Positions 7,592 to 13,330 of a stretch of 13,909 nucleotides of DNA are shown here, piece by piece (the first letter of the stretch is position 1; every line of letters starts with the position of its first letter). The position numbers and the translations under genes are program-made. This stretch comes from an uncultured Eubacteriales bacterium (GTDB taxonomy: Bacteria > Bacillota > Clostridia > Oscillospirales > Oscillospiraceae). The stretch spans positions 1 to 13,909 of the forward strand of contig USAT01000047.1 of assembly GCA_900552725.1 (NCBI GenBank). Direction: 5' to 3'. The notes under the pieces were generated by a model, which did no database searches, was not told where the DNA came from, and saw only the letters and a program-made list of their open reading frames with translations.

Positions 7592-7987
7592 TTAGAATTC
7601 TTCCTTCTCCGCCTTCTTGCGGTCGATGAAGCTCTCCACCCGATCCAGCACCTGAGGCACCAGCTCGATGGCGCGATCCACCGTGGTGATGGCGGGCGCG
7701 GCCACCGGCAGCATGCGGGTCACGCCGTCCTTGACCACCAGAAACGCCATGGGCTCCACGCGGACACCGGCGCCTGCGGCGGCGCCCATCTGGTCGGGCT
7801 GCTTGCCGTAGTCTCCGCCGCCGCAGCCAAAGCCGAAGCTCAGGCGGGACACGGGGATCAGGGTCACGCCGTCGGGCGTGGTGATGGGCTCGCCTACGAT
7901 GGTGTTGGAATCCACCATCTCGCGGATCTTCGCCATAGAGGCTTCCATCACAGCGGTGATGGGGTTCTTCTTCTCGTTCATTTCCAT
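7592..7987 (-). CDS. ytfJ: Sporulation protein YtfJ/GerW family, 131 aa
   Basis: It matches the YtfJ (GerW) family of small sporulation and germination proteins, which in B. subtilis is needed for normal L-alanine germination. Visible family features are the conserved N-terminal helix (about 10-25), VGEPITTPDGVTLIPVSRLSFGFG (31-54, split here by eye), the glycine-rich GCGGGDYG (about 54-61), a second glycine-alanine stretch (68-74), and VEPMAFLVV (78-86). It ends in a charged Lys/Glu tail. The start ATG 7987 has AAAGGA about 9 bases upstream; a second ATG two codons later is possible. The ytfI-like gene directly upstream reproduces the B. subtilis ytfI-ytfJ pairing. There is no signal peptide. 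Confidence 0.92.
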   Translation of the reverse strand: MEMNEKKNPITAVMEASMAKIREMVDSNTIVGEPITTPDGVTLIPVSRLSFGFGCGGGDYGKQPDQMGAAAGAGVRVEPMAFLVVKDGVTRMLPVAAPAITTVDRAIELVPQVLDRVESFIDRKKAEKEEF

Positions 7988-8031
7988 GGTCGTGTTCCTT
8001 TCTGTATATCAATAATTGTTCGCTTGCTCTT

Positions 8032-8718
8032 TCAGGCTGCCTTGTCAGATGCGTCGGCTTTCTTCTCCGCCTGCTCCGCCGCCAGCTTTGCGGCCTCCGC
8101 CTTCTTGATGGCCTTCTGCTTCCGCAGGAAGGGGATGCCGAATTTCAGCACCGGCCCAGCAGCGGCAAAGCCGATGGCCAGCAGGTCGCCGATCCGGTAG
8201 CTGGCGCCCACGGTGCCGGAGACCTTCGTCTCCGCGGCGGTGAAGTCCATCTCCATGTGGATATGCGGGTCGGGAATGTGTATCCACTCCTCCAGCCGGG
8301 GCATCACCGTCCACATGGCGGTGTTGGCCCAGCCGTACCACTGGGCGGTGTTGACGGGATCCTCGTCCGCGAACACGAAGCTCAGGCGCATGGGGTCGAT
8401 GCGGATACGCTTTCCCGCCCGGCGCAGCGCACCCTGGATGGAGCGCCATAGGGCGCTCAGTGCACCCTTGATGTCCTCGAACGTCAGGTGGATATCCGGT
8501 TTTTTCTTCTCCTTGGGCTTTTTCTCGTCCTTTGCCGCTTTTTCCGGCTTCGCCTTTTTCGGCTTCTTCTCCGGCGGCGGAATAATCTGCATCGTCACCG
8601 GGCCGATCCGTGCGGTCACGCGCAGCTCCTCGCCGAAGCTGGCCGTCACGCCCACGCGCAGGCACAGGATCACCACGATCAATGCCGCGATCACGCCCAG
8701 TATGATCCATCCAATCAA
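8032..8718 (-). CDS. ytfI: DUF2953 (YtfI-like) membrane-anchored protein, 228 aa, TTG start
   Basis: The function is unknown. One N-terminal membrane helix (about 2-21) is followed by a lysine/proline-rich segment (about 50-75) that looks like a flexible linker, then the DUF2953 domain (about 76-200). That domain has the alternating hydrophobic pattern IRIDPMRLSFVFADEDP and AQWYGWANTAMW. The C-terminus is a long Ala/Lys/Glu helix. The start is a TTG (8718-8716) with AAAGGAGG 8 bases upstream; an ATG 8 bases further in is out of frame. DUF2953 proteins are neighbours of YtfJ in spore formers, and that context gives the name. The lysine-rich insert is less typical and may be specific to this lineage. 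Confidence 0.82.
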   Translation of the reverse strand: MIGWIILGVIAALIVVILCLRVGVTASFGEELRVTARIGPVTMQIIPPPEKKPKKAKPEKAAKDEKKPKEKKKPDIHLTFEDIKGALSALWRSIQGALRRAGKRIRIDPMRLSFVFADEDPVNTAQWYGWANTAMWTVMPRLEEWIHIPDPHIHMEMDFTAAETKVSGTVGASYRIGDLLAIGFAAAGPVLKFGIPFLRKQKAIKKAEAAKLAAEQAEKKADASDKAA

Positions 8719-8746
8719 GGGGAACGCCTCCTTTCGGAATGGGATA

Positions 8747-9340
8747 TCAGTTCTCGTTCAGTTCCTCCGGCAGATCCAGCAGGTTGCCCTGCTCGTCCAG
8801 CCGAAGCTGGCCGTCGCCCTCCATACCGGGCATCTCCGGCAGATCGTCCAGCGACCGCAGGTGGAAGGCCCGCAGGAATGCCTGGGTGGTGCGGTACAGC
8901 CGGGGCCGTCCCGGCACCTGGAGCCGTCCGCACTCCTCGATCAGGTGGCGATCCAGCAGCAGGCCCACCGTATAGGAGCTGTCCACGCCCCGGATCTGAT
9001 CCACATAGGCCCTTGTGGTGGGCTGATAGTAGGCGATGATGGTCAGCACCTCCAGCGCGGGCTGGCTCAGCTTGGCGGGCTTTCTCACCTCGAAGGCGCG
9101 GCGGATGATGTCGCCGTACTCCGGTGCCGAGCAAAGCTGATAGCTGTCGTCCATTTTCAGGAGCCGCATGCCCCGCCGCTCATAGGCGTAGTAGTCCGCC
9201 AGCTTCTGCAGCACCAGCTCCACCGTGGGACGGTCCATGTCCGTCGCCATACAGATGCGGTCTATGGCCACCGGCTCGCCGGAGGCAAAGAGGATGCCCT
9301 CAATGGCGGCCTCTACTTCCTTCATTTCAAGCGTATCCAT
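8747..9340 (-). CDS. scpB: Segregation and condensation protein B (ScpB), 197 aa
   Basis: It is the kite subunit of the SMC-ScpAB condensin, which organises and helps segregate the chromosome. The N-terminal winged helix (about 5-85) starts with VEAAIEGILFASGEPV. The second winged helix (about 90-165) carries the family signature LSQPALEVLTIIAYYQP and the IRGVDSSYTVGLLLDRHLIEECGR stretch (in two halves by eye). The RPRLYRTT motif follows. The C-terminal tail is acidic and poorly conserved. GGGAGG lies 7 bases before the ATG. A 12-base gap separates it from scpA, and its stop is 28 bases before the ytfI-like start. Confidence 0.96.
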   Translation of the reverse strand: MDTLEMKEVEAAIEGILFASGEPVAIDRICMATDMDRPTVELVLQKLADYYAYERRGMRLLKMDDSYQLCSAPEYGDIIRRAFEVRKPAKLSQPALEVLTIIAYYQPTTRAYVDQIRGVDSSYTVGLLLDRHLIEECGRLQVPGRPRLYRTTQAFLRAFHLRSLDDLPEMPGMEGDGQLRLDEQGNLLDLPEELNEN

Positions 9341-9352
9341 ATCTTACCTCCC

Positions 9353-10147
9353 TCAAACCTCGCCCTGCCAATCGTCGGGCATATCGCCGTCGCACTCCAC
9401 GGTGCAGTCATTGACGCCGGAGGCCAGACGGATGATGCGGCTGCGGCACAGCTCCAGCACGGCCATGAACGTGGCCACGATCTCGCTGCGGCTGCGGCTG
9501 CCCCGGAACAGCAGCAAAAACCGGGTGATGCCGCCGGTCTTGAGCCGCCGGAAAATCTCCCGCGCCTTGGTCTCCACGGAGTACGGCTCACGCCGCACGA
9601 TCTCGTCAAAGGGCTTCAGATCCGGCTGGGCGTCCAACTGGCCCCGGCGATCCGCCACCTCCTGCATGGCGATGATCAGGTCGCCCGGCTGCTGGTCGTA
9701 CTCGTAGATCTTACCCCGCTCCATGGGCTCTGGGTTGCGGGTCATAATGTCCCGGCCAAACTCGCCCATGGGGCCCAGCTTCTCCGTCAGCACCTTGACC
9801 TTGGCATAGGTGTCGCCCCGCTGCCGCTCCTCCAGGGACCTGATCAGGGCGTCCATCTCGCTCTGGGCTTCCTCATCCTCCAGGTTCAGCAGCATGCGGG
9901 TCTTGATGTACACCAGGTGAGCGGCCATGGCGATGAACTCGCTGGCCACCTCCAGATCCATCCGCTGCCGCTGCTCCAGATACGCCTGGTACTGATCCAG
10001 GATCAGGGCGATGGGGATGTCCTGTATCTCGATCTTATTCTTGCTCAGCAGGTACAGGATCAGATCCAGCGGCCCCTCGAAATCCTCCAGGGGTTCGCTG
10101 CCCTTGGCCTGCACCACCTTTTCCAGTTTGAAAATCGGATTATCCAA
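9353..10147 (-). CDS. scpA: Segregation and condensation protein A (ScpA), 264 aa, TTG start
   Basis: It is the kleisin that bridges the SMC heads and binds ScpB. The hallmark N-terminal motif DFEGPLDLILYLLSKNKIEI is clear, followed by the EVASEFIAMAAHLVYIKTRMLL helix (two halves by eye). The C-terminal winged-helix part includes RFLLLFRGSRSRSEIVATFMA. The start is TTG (10147-10145) with GAGGAG 7 bases upstream. That SD overlaps the stop of the site-2-type protease, so the pair is probably coupled. A longer in-frame opening to 10243 lies entirely within the protease gene and is not conserved ScpA sequence. Confidence 0.95.
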   Translation of the reverse strand: MDNPIFKLEKVVQAKGSEPLEDFEGPLDLILYLLSKNKIEIQDIPIALILDQYQAYLEQRQRMDLEVASEFIAMAAHLVYIKTRMLLNLEDEEAQSEMDALIRSLEERQRGDTYAKVKVLTEKLGPMGEFGRDIMTRNPEPMERGKIYEYDQQPGDLIIAMQEVADRRGQLDAQPDLKPFDEIVRREPYSVETKAREIFRRLKTGGITRFLLLFRGSRSRSEIVATFMAVLELCRSRIIRLASGVNDCTVECDGDMPDDWQGEV

Positions 10148-10158
10148 CAGTGATCTCC

Positions 10159-10821
10159 TCAATAAAAGCCGACAATGCGGCAGAATAGCTGGAATACCCA
10201 GCCGATGGCGGTGTCCAGCACATTGGACAGCGCGCCGAAGCACACCAGCGCCATGATGATCAGCATACCGAAGCGCTCATAGCGCATCAGCCAGTCGTAC
10301 TGCCGGTCCGGCAGCAGCGCCGCCAGCACCTTGGAGCCGTCCAGCGGCGGGATGGGGATCAGGTTAAAAACGCCCAGGCCGATGGACATCAGCGCCGTGT
10401 TCATAAAGAAGTAAAACAGCGTCTCGTTGATCTGACCGGTGGACAGGGCGTGGATATACATCACCCGCGCGCCCAGCAGCAGCCACAGGGCCAGCAGCAG
10501 GTTGGACACCGGCCCCGCCAGCGCCGTGATGGCCATGCCCCGCTTGGGATGCTTGAAGTAGTTGGGGTTCACCGGCACCGGCTTCGCCCAGCCCACGCCG
10601 GTCAGCACCATGGCGGCCAGACCGATCCAGTCGATGTGCCGCAGGGGGTTCAGGGACAGGCGGTGGTTCCGCTTGGCCGTGGGATCCCCCAGAAAGAACG
10701 CGGCGATGCCGTGGCAGGTCTCGTGGATGATCAGGCAGATCAGCACCGCCGCCACCCGCAGCAGCGTGTCCCGCAGTGAGCCCAGGTCCAACGCGTTCCA
10801 AAGGTTCTGCAGATAGTTCAA
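10159..10821 (-). CDS. Site-2-type intramembrane metalloprotease (M50, YwhC-like), 220 aa, TTG start
   Basis: It is a polytopic membrane zinc protease. The zinc motif HETCH (His33, Glu34, His37) lies in the first membrane helix. NLIPIPPLDGSK follows, with Asp161 as the third ligand. Several further hydrophobic helices follow (about 100-125, 135-155, 185-205). LGDPTAKRNHRLSLNPLRHID is the region typical of the YwhC/YdfN-like subgroup (read in two parts). Substrates are unknown. In this subgroup the gene commonly precedes scpA. I placed the start at TTG 10821, with AGGAG 10 bases upstream. A longer frame with an ATG at 10890 is unlikely because that codon lies between the -35 and -10 of the predicted promoter and has no SD. 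It is the first gene of the operon. Confidence 0.85.
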   Translation of the reverse strand: MNYLQNLWNALDLGSLRDTLLRVAAVLICLIIHETCHGIAAFFLGDPTAKRNHRLSLNPLRHIDWIGLAAMVLTGVGWAKPVPVNPNYFKHPKRGMAITALAGPVSNLLLALWLLLGARVMYIHALSTGQINETLFYFFMNTALMSIGLGVFNLIPIPPLDGSKVLAALLPDRQYDWLMRYERFGMLIIMALVCFGALSNVLDTAIGWVFQLFCRIVGFY

Positions 10822-10876
10822 AAAAGGGTCACTCCTATCGAAAGGGCTATTACGCCAAATTACCAATAACAGTATA

Positions 10877-10905
10877 ATTATAGCAAACATCCGATGCAAA
10901 CACAA
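10877..10905 (-). promoter_or_regulatory. Predicted sigma-A promoter of the 12-gene operon
   Basis: On the minus strand TTGTGT (10905-10900) and a perfect TATAAT (10882-10877) are separated by 17 bases. Transcription would start near 10870, giving a leader of about 50 bases to the TTG at 10821. No other promoter of this quality was seen further down the operon, where the genes mostly overlap. Confidence 0.7.
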
Positions 10906-10927
10906 GAAAAAATTCCCCTGTCCATTT

Positions 10928-10957
10928 GTAACCATTTTGTAGCCAAAGCTGTAACCA
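10928..10957. repeat. Three phased GTARCCA repeats upstream of the operon promoter
   Basis: GTAACCA (10928-10934), GTAGCCA (10939-10945) and GTAACCA (10951-10957) recur with start-to-start distances of 11 and 12 bases, about one helical turn each. On the minus strand they read TGGTTAC/TGGCTAC. They begin about 23 bases upstream of the operon -35, where an activator or repressor would bind. A further copy of the extended motif is at 11335-11344. Confidence 0.5.
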
Positions 10958-10975
10958 AAGCGCAATGGATCTGTA

Positions 10976-11004
10976 ATGATGTTTACCGCCCTTTCGCATA
11001 TAAT
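10976..11004 (+). promoter_or_regulatory. Candidate promoter for the 58-codon gene
   Basis: A perfect TATAAT (10999-11004) lies about 57 bases before the start codon at 11061. The region 16-17 bases upstream (ATGATG) is a poor -35. The extended string CATATAATA also fits the CATAnnnTA -10 of mother-cell sigma-K-type promoters, but the -35 AC element is not obvious at the right distance. So either a weak vegetative promoter or a sporulation promoter is possible. Confidence 0.4.
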
Positions 11005-11060
11005 AGAGACATAAAAGGTAGGAAGGAAACATCGTTCAGACTTAGAAAGGAGTTATCGCC

Positions 11061-11237
11061 ATGAAGAACCTGCTGCTGATCGCCGCGGGCGTCGCGCTGT
11101 GCCTGCTCTGCACCGTTGTGGGCATCCTGATCCCCCAGCTCTCCGCATTGACCTACGTCACCGTCTCTCTGGCCTGCGTCACGGGGCTTCTGTGCATTGG
11201 CGGTATCTTCCGTCATATCACACGCGGCTCTGTTTAA
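11061..11237 (+). CDS. Small hydrophobic membrane protein, 58 aa, unrecognised
   Basis: The ATG at 11061 has AAAGGAG at 8 bases, one of the best ribosome binding sites in the window, and a TATAAT box lies upstream. The frame ends with TAA at 11237, 17 bases before a strong hairpin. The product is nearly all membrane: one helix at about 3-24 and a second at about 30-50, joined by a short turn containing IPQ. A positively charged tail follows (RHITRGS). It has four cysteines, at 14, 17, 39 and 45, all within or next to the helices. I do not recognise the family. It is divergent from the protease operon and convergent with spoIIR. The charge pattern (Lys2, basic tail) suggests both ends are cytoplasmic. 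Confidence 0.7.
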   Translation: MKNLLLIAAGVALCLLCTVVGILIPQLSALTYVTVSLACVTGLLCIGGIFRHITRGSV

Positions 11238-11253
11238 GCGCCGCGATCATATA

Positions 11254-11286
11254 GAGAAGCCCCACCGCTTTCCGGTGGGGCTTCTC
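11254..11286 (+). terminator. Strong GC-rich hairpin after the 58-aa gene, no U-tract
   Basis: This is a perfect 14-bp inverted repeat (11254-11267 and 11273-11286) with a 5-base loop (CTTTC). It sits just after the small gene. It lacks a T-run on either strand, so it may be a 3'-end stabiliser or a non-canonical terminator rather than a standard one. Confidence 0.6.
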
Positions 11287-11410
11287 GGCTTGCCGCGGGG
11301 CGCCGTTCAAAAATTGTTTTACTTTACTTCACAGAATGGTTACATCCTTTTCAGGATTTTTTAAGATTTCCGCGGTATGATGTACTCAGTTCAGAAAAAA
11401 CAATAAAAAA

Positions 11411-11465
11411 CTTTTTTTCATTCTCTCTCCTTTTTTCTTCACTTCTCTCTCTCTTTTCATTTTTT
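11411..11465. other. Polypyrimidine tract (plus strand)
   Basis: In 55 bases there are three A, no G, and otherwise only C and T, including CT-repeat stretches around 11421-11430 and 11443-11453. It is preceded by an A-rich stretch (11395-11410). Together with 11287-11410, where I see no gene, this is a low-GC block between the convergent small gene and spoIIR. A plus-strand RNA here would be unstructured and U/C-rich; the minus strand is purine-rich. Confidence 0.6.
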
Positions 11466-11469
11466 GCAG

Positions 11470-11520
11470 GCGAAAGGCGCACCGGTCAGATGGCCGATGC
11501 GCCTTTCGCTGTCATTTTTT
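11470..11520 (+). terminator. Long hairpin followed by T6, oriented as a plus-strand terminator
   Basis: A 12-bp stem (11470-11481 with 11498-11509) extends by five more pairs (one of them T-G) after one mismatch, closing on a 4-base AGAT loop. Five bases later there are six T (11515-11520), which on the other strand are the last two Lys codons of spoIIR. The U-run fits plus-strand RNA, not spoIIR mRNA. For spoIIR it would be a 3' hairpin without U-tract, starting 2 bases after the stop codon. Confidence 0.45.
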
Positions 11521-12129
11521 CCCCAGCCACTGCCGCAACTGCTCCCACAGCTCCAGGGAGCGGAACTTCAGCACATACCCGGCGTCCTCCTCGGTGATGA
11601 GGCTCACGTCATCGCCGGACAGGCCCGCCCGGATAGCCGTCTCCGGCATGTCCGTGGCCGCGGCGGTACACAGGGGCGGATATACCACGCACCACCAGTT
11701 CTGCCCCGCCCCTTCGCCGATCACCAGCCGCAGGGCCATGTACTCCCCGGCGGGCAGGGAAAAACCGTCGTACTCCTTCAGGGGGAACTCCGTCCTGGTC
11801 AACTGGGCCGTTACCGGATAGTCATAGCCCTGATTGACGATCTCCCGCTGGGCGATGTTCTCGATACGGTCAAGTGCGTCCTGAAGCTGCATCTGGGCAT
11901 CCTCCATATCGACAGAGCGCTGCAATACATTCGTTGTAAAGTTTAATACCTTGTCGCGTACCTCCAGCTTCAGCGCCTGATCCTCGGCGCTGTCGGAGTT
12001 GGCGATGACGTGGAGGCGGATCATCTTCCGGGCCAGGGCATCCTGCCGCTGGGCCGACCACGCGCCCCATATCAGTGCGGCGCACAATCCCAGAAGCAGC
12101 GCCAGCTCCCATTTTTTCCATCGTTTCAT
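11512..12129 (-). CDS. spoIIR: Stage II sporulation protein R (SpoIIR), 205 aa
   Basis: It is the forespore-made secreted signal that activates the protease SpoIIGA, and so sigma-E processing, in the mother cell. An N-terminal signal or anchor helix spans about 8-25 after a basic MKRWKKWE. The family motifs are IRLHVIANSDS (37-47), with DQALKLEVRDKVL just after, and FPLKEY (115-120), then LPAGEYMALRLVIGEGAGQNWW across 125-146 and CVVYPPLC (147-154). The length is typical for the shorter Clostridial form. The only SD-like sequence, AAGGA, is 13 bases before the ATG and lies in the arm of a large palindrome. In B. subtilis the gene is under sigma-F; I see only a poor sigma-F-like match (CCATA, 15 bases, GGAAAATT) around 12150-12185. 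Confidence 0.95.
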   Translation of the reverse strand: MKRWKKWELALLLGLCAALIWGAWSAQRQDALARKMIRLHVIANSDSAEDQALKLEVRDKVLNFTTNVLQRSVDMEDAQMQLQDALDRIENIAQREIVNQGYDYPVTAQLTRTEFPLKEYDGFSLPAGEYMALRLVIGEGAGQNWWCVVYPPLCTAAATDMPETAIRAGLSGDDVSLITEEDAGYVLKFRSLELWEQLRQWLGKK

Positions 12130-12136
12130 GGTACAA

Positions 12137-12180
12137 TAACCGTCCTTATTGCAGGAATTTTCCTACAATATGGACGGTTA
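12137..12180. repeat. 44-base imperfect palindrome between ispE and spoIIR
   Basis: The arms are 12137-12157 and 12160-12180. Nineteen of 21 positions pair, with mismatches at 12146/12171 and 12152/12165 and a 2-base centre. It fills most of the 60 bases between the ispE stop and the spoIIR start. The minus-strand RNA would fold into a long hairpin containing the AAGGA upstream of spoIIR. There is no U-tract, so it is not an ordinary terminator. Confidence 0.75.
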
Positions 12181-12189
12181 TGGCGTATT

Positions 12190-13314
12190 TTATACCTGCT
12201 CCACGCAGAAAGTACGGGGATATGTCGCTTTCAGCGCCTCCGCCGCCGCTTCCGCGCCAGCCCGACAGGCAAAGATCCCGAACACGGCGCTGCCGCTGCC
12301 GGTCATCTGAGCGTTCAGCGCGCCCCGCTGCCGCAGAGCTTCCACGATGGCGGGCACAGCGCTGTCCTCCGGCAGCACCTGCTGGAAGTCATTGCCCAGT
12401 CCCGCTGCGACGGCGGACAGGTCCCCCTTTTCCAGCCCTTCCCGCACAGCACGGCTGTCGCCACTGACGCGCTGCGGCGCGCTGTCGATGGCGGCGTACA
12501 TAGCGGCGGTGGAATGGCTCTCCTCCGGCTTGACGATCACCAGCCAGCAGGGCGGCATGTCCGGCAGAGCCGCCAGCTTTTCGCCCCGGCCGGTGGCCAG
12601 CGCCGTACCGCCCCGGATGAAGAACGGCACATCACTGCCCAACCGCGCGGCCATCTCCTCCAACTGTCCGTCGATCATCTGCGGCGCGTACAACGTCCGC
12701 AGGGCGCGGAGCACCGCCGCTGCGTCGCTGCTGCCGCCGCCCAGTCCCGCCTGGGTAGGGATCGTTTTTTCCAGCCGAATGGTTACGAAATCCTTTTTCG
12801 GCCCGAATTCCTCAAAAAACACCCGCAGCGCTTTCATGCACAGGTTGTCTCCTGCCCGCTCCGTCACCGGCGGATCACACTCCAGCTTGTCCCATGGCCC
12901 GGCGTTCCGGTACAGCGTCACGGTATCGTGCAGCCCCACGCCGGTCATCACCGTCTCTACCTCATGGTATCCGTCGGGACGTTTCTCCCCCACGGACAGC
13001 GTAAGATTCACCTTTGCGCAGGCTTTCTCCTCCACATGGCGCGGCAGTGGATCCTCCTCCAGCGGTGCACCGCAGCCGGGGCAGAAACTGTCCCGTAAAA
13101 GTGAGACCCTGCTCAGATCTCTGCCGCAGCAAGGACAGCGGTCAAAGAGCAAAGCTGTCACGACATACACCGTCAGCCCTCCCACGATGGATACGGCAAG
13201 GAATGCCTTGCTCAGCTCCAGCAGCGCCGTCAGCCCCGACAGAATGAGCATCAGCACGATGGAAACGATCTCAATGATCCGGGCTGTTTTGAAATTGATC
13301 AGCGGCTTTTTCAT
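12190..13314 (-). CDS. ispE: IspE with an N-terminal membrane and zinc-ribbon extension, 374 aa
   Basis: The C-terminal part (about 96-374) is 4-diphosphocytidyl-2-C-methyl-D-erythritol kinase, the ATP-dependent fourth step of the MEP pathway. It shows EKACAKVNLTL (catalytic-site Lys101), RPDGYHEVETV, the GHMP ATP loop GLGGGSSDAAA (191-200) and GSDVPFF (Asp228). The MTGSGSAVFG glycine motif is near 337-346. Normal IspE is about 280-290 aa and begins at this point. Here about 95 residues precede it: two membrane helices (about 12-33 and 37-57) and a four-cysteine zinc ribbon (CPCCG at 60-64, CPGCG at 78-82... C78, C81). The ATG 13314 has AGGAGG at 7 bases, so the long form is expected to be made. 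The frame is open throughout. GGAGGAGG occurs near the boundary (13060-13053). Confidence 0.88.
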   Translation of the reverse strand: MKKPLINFKTARIIEIVSIVLMLILSGLTALLELSKAFLAVSIVGGLTVYVVTALLFDRCPCCGRDLSRVSLLRDSFCPGCGAPLEEDPLPRHVEEKACAKVNLTLSVGEKRPDGYHEVETVMTGVGLHDTVTLYRNAGPWDKLECDPPVTERAGDNLCMKALRVFFEEFGPKKDFVTIRLEKTIPTQAGLGGGSSDAAAVLRALRTLYAPQMIDGQLEEMAARLGSDVPFFIRGGTALATGRGEKLAALPDMPPCWLVIVKPEESHSTAAMYAAIDSAPQRVSGDSRAVREGLEKGDLSAVAAGLGNDFQQVLPEDSAVPAIVEALRQRGALNAQMTGSGSAVFGIFACRAGAEAAAEALKATYPRTFCVEQV

Positions 13315-13330
13315 ACAGCGTCCTCCTGAC

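Noticed and set aside
8213..10153. A 646-codon open frame on the plus strand opposite the DUF2953 gene, scpB and scpA
   Set aside because: It is fully antisense to three confidently identified genes. Its translation is a low-complexity His/Leu/Gln/Gly-rich string with no domain, typical of frames opened by GC-rich third positions.
10822..10965. A longer N-terminus for the site-2-type protease, for example from the ATG at 10890
   Set aside because: That ATG lies between the -35 and -10 of the best promoter in the region and lacks an SD. The TTG at 10821 has AGGAG upstream and gives the expected protein length.
10983..11216. A 77-codon minus-strand frame opposite the 58-aa gene
   Set aside because: It has no ribosome binding site, a Gln/Asp/Gly/Ala-rich biased translation, and is antisense to a better supported small gene.
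11386..11421. An 11-codon minus-strand frame (MKKSFLLFFLN) preceded by AAGGAG
   Set aside because: It falls in A-run/T-run low-complexity sequence that yields Lys, Phe and Leu codons by default. The SD arises from the purine-rich complement of the polypyrimidine tract.
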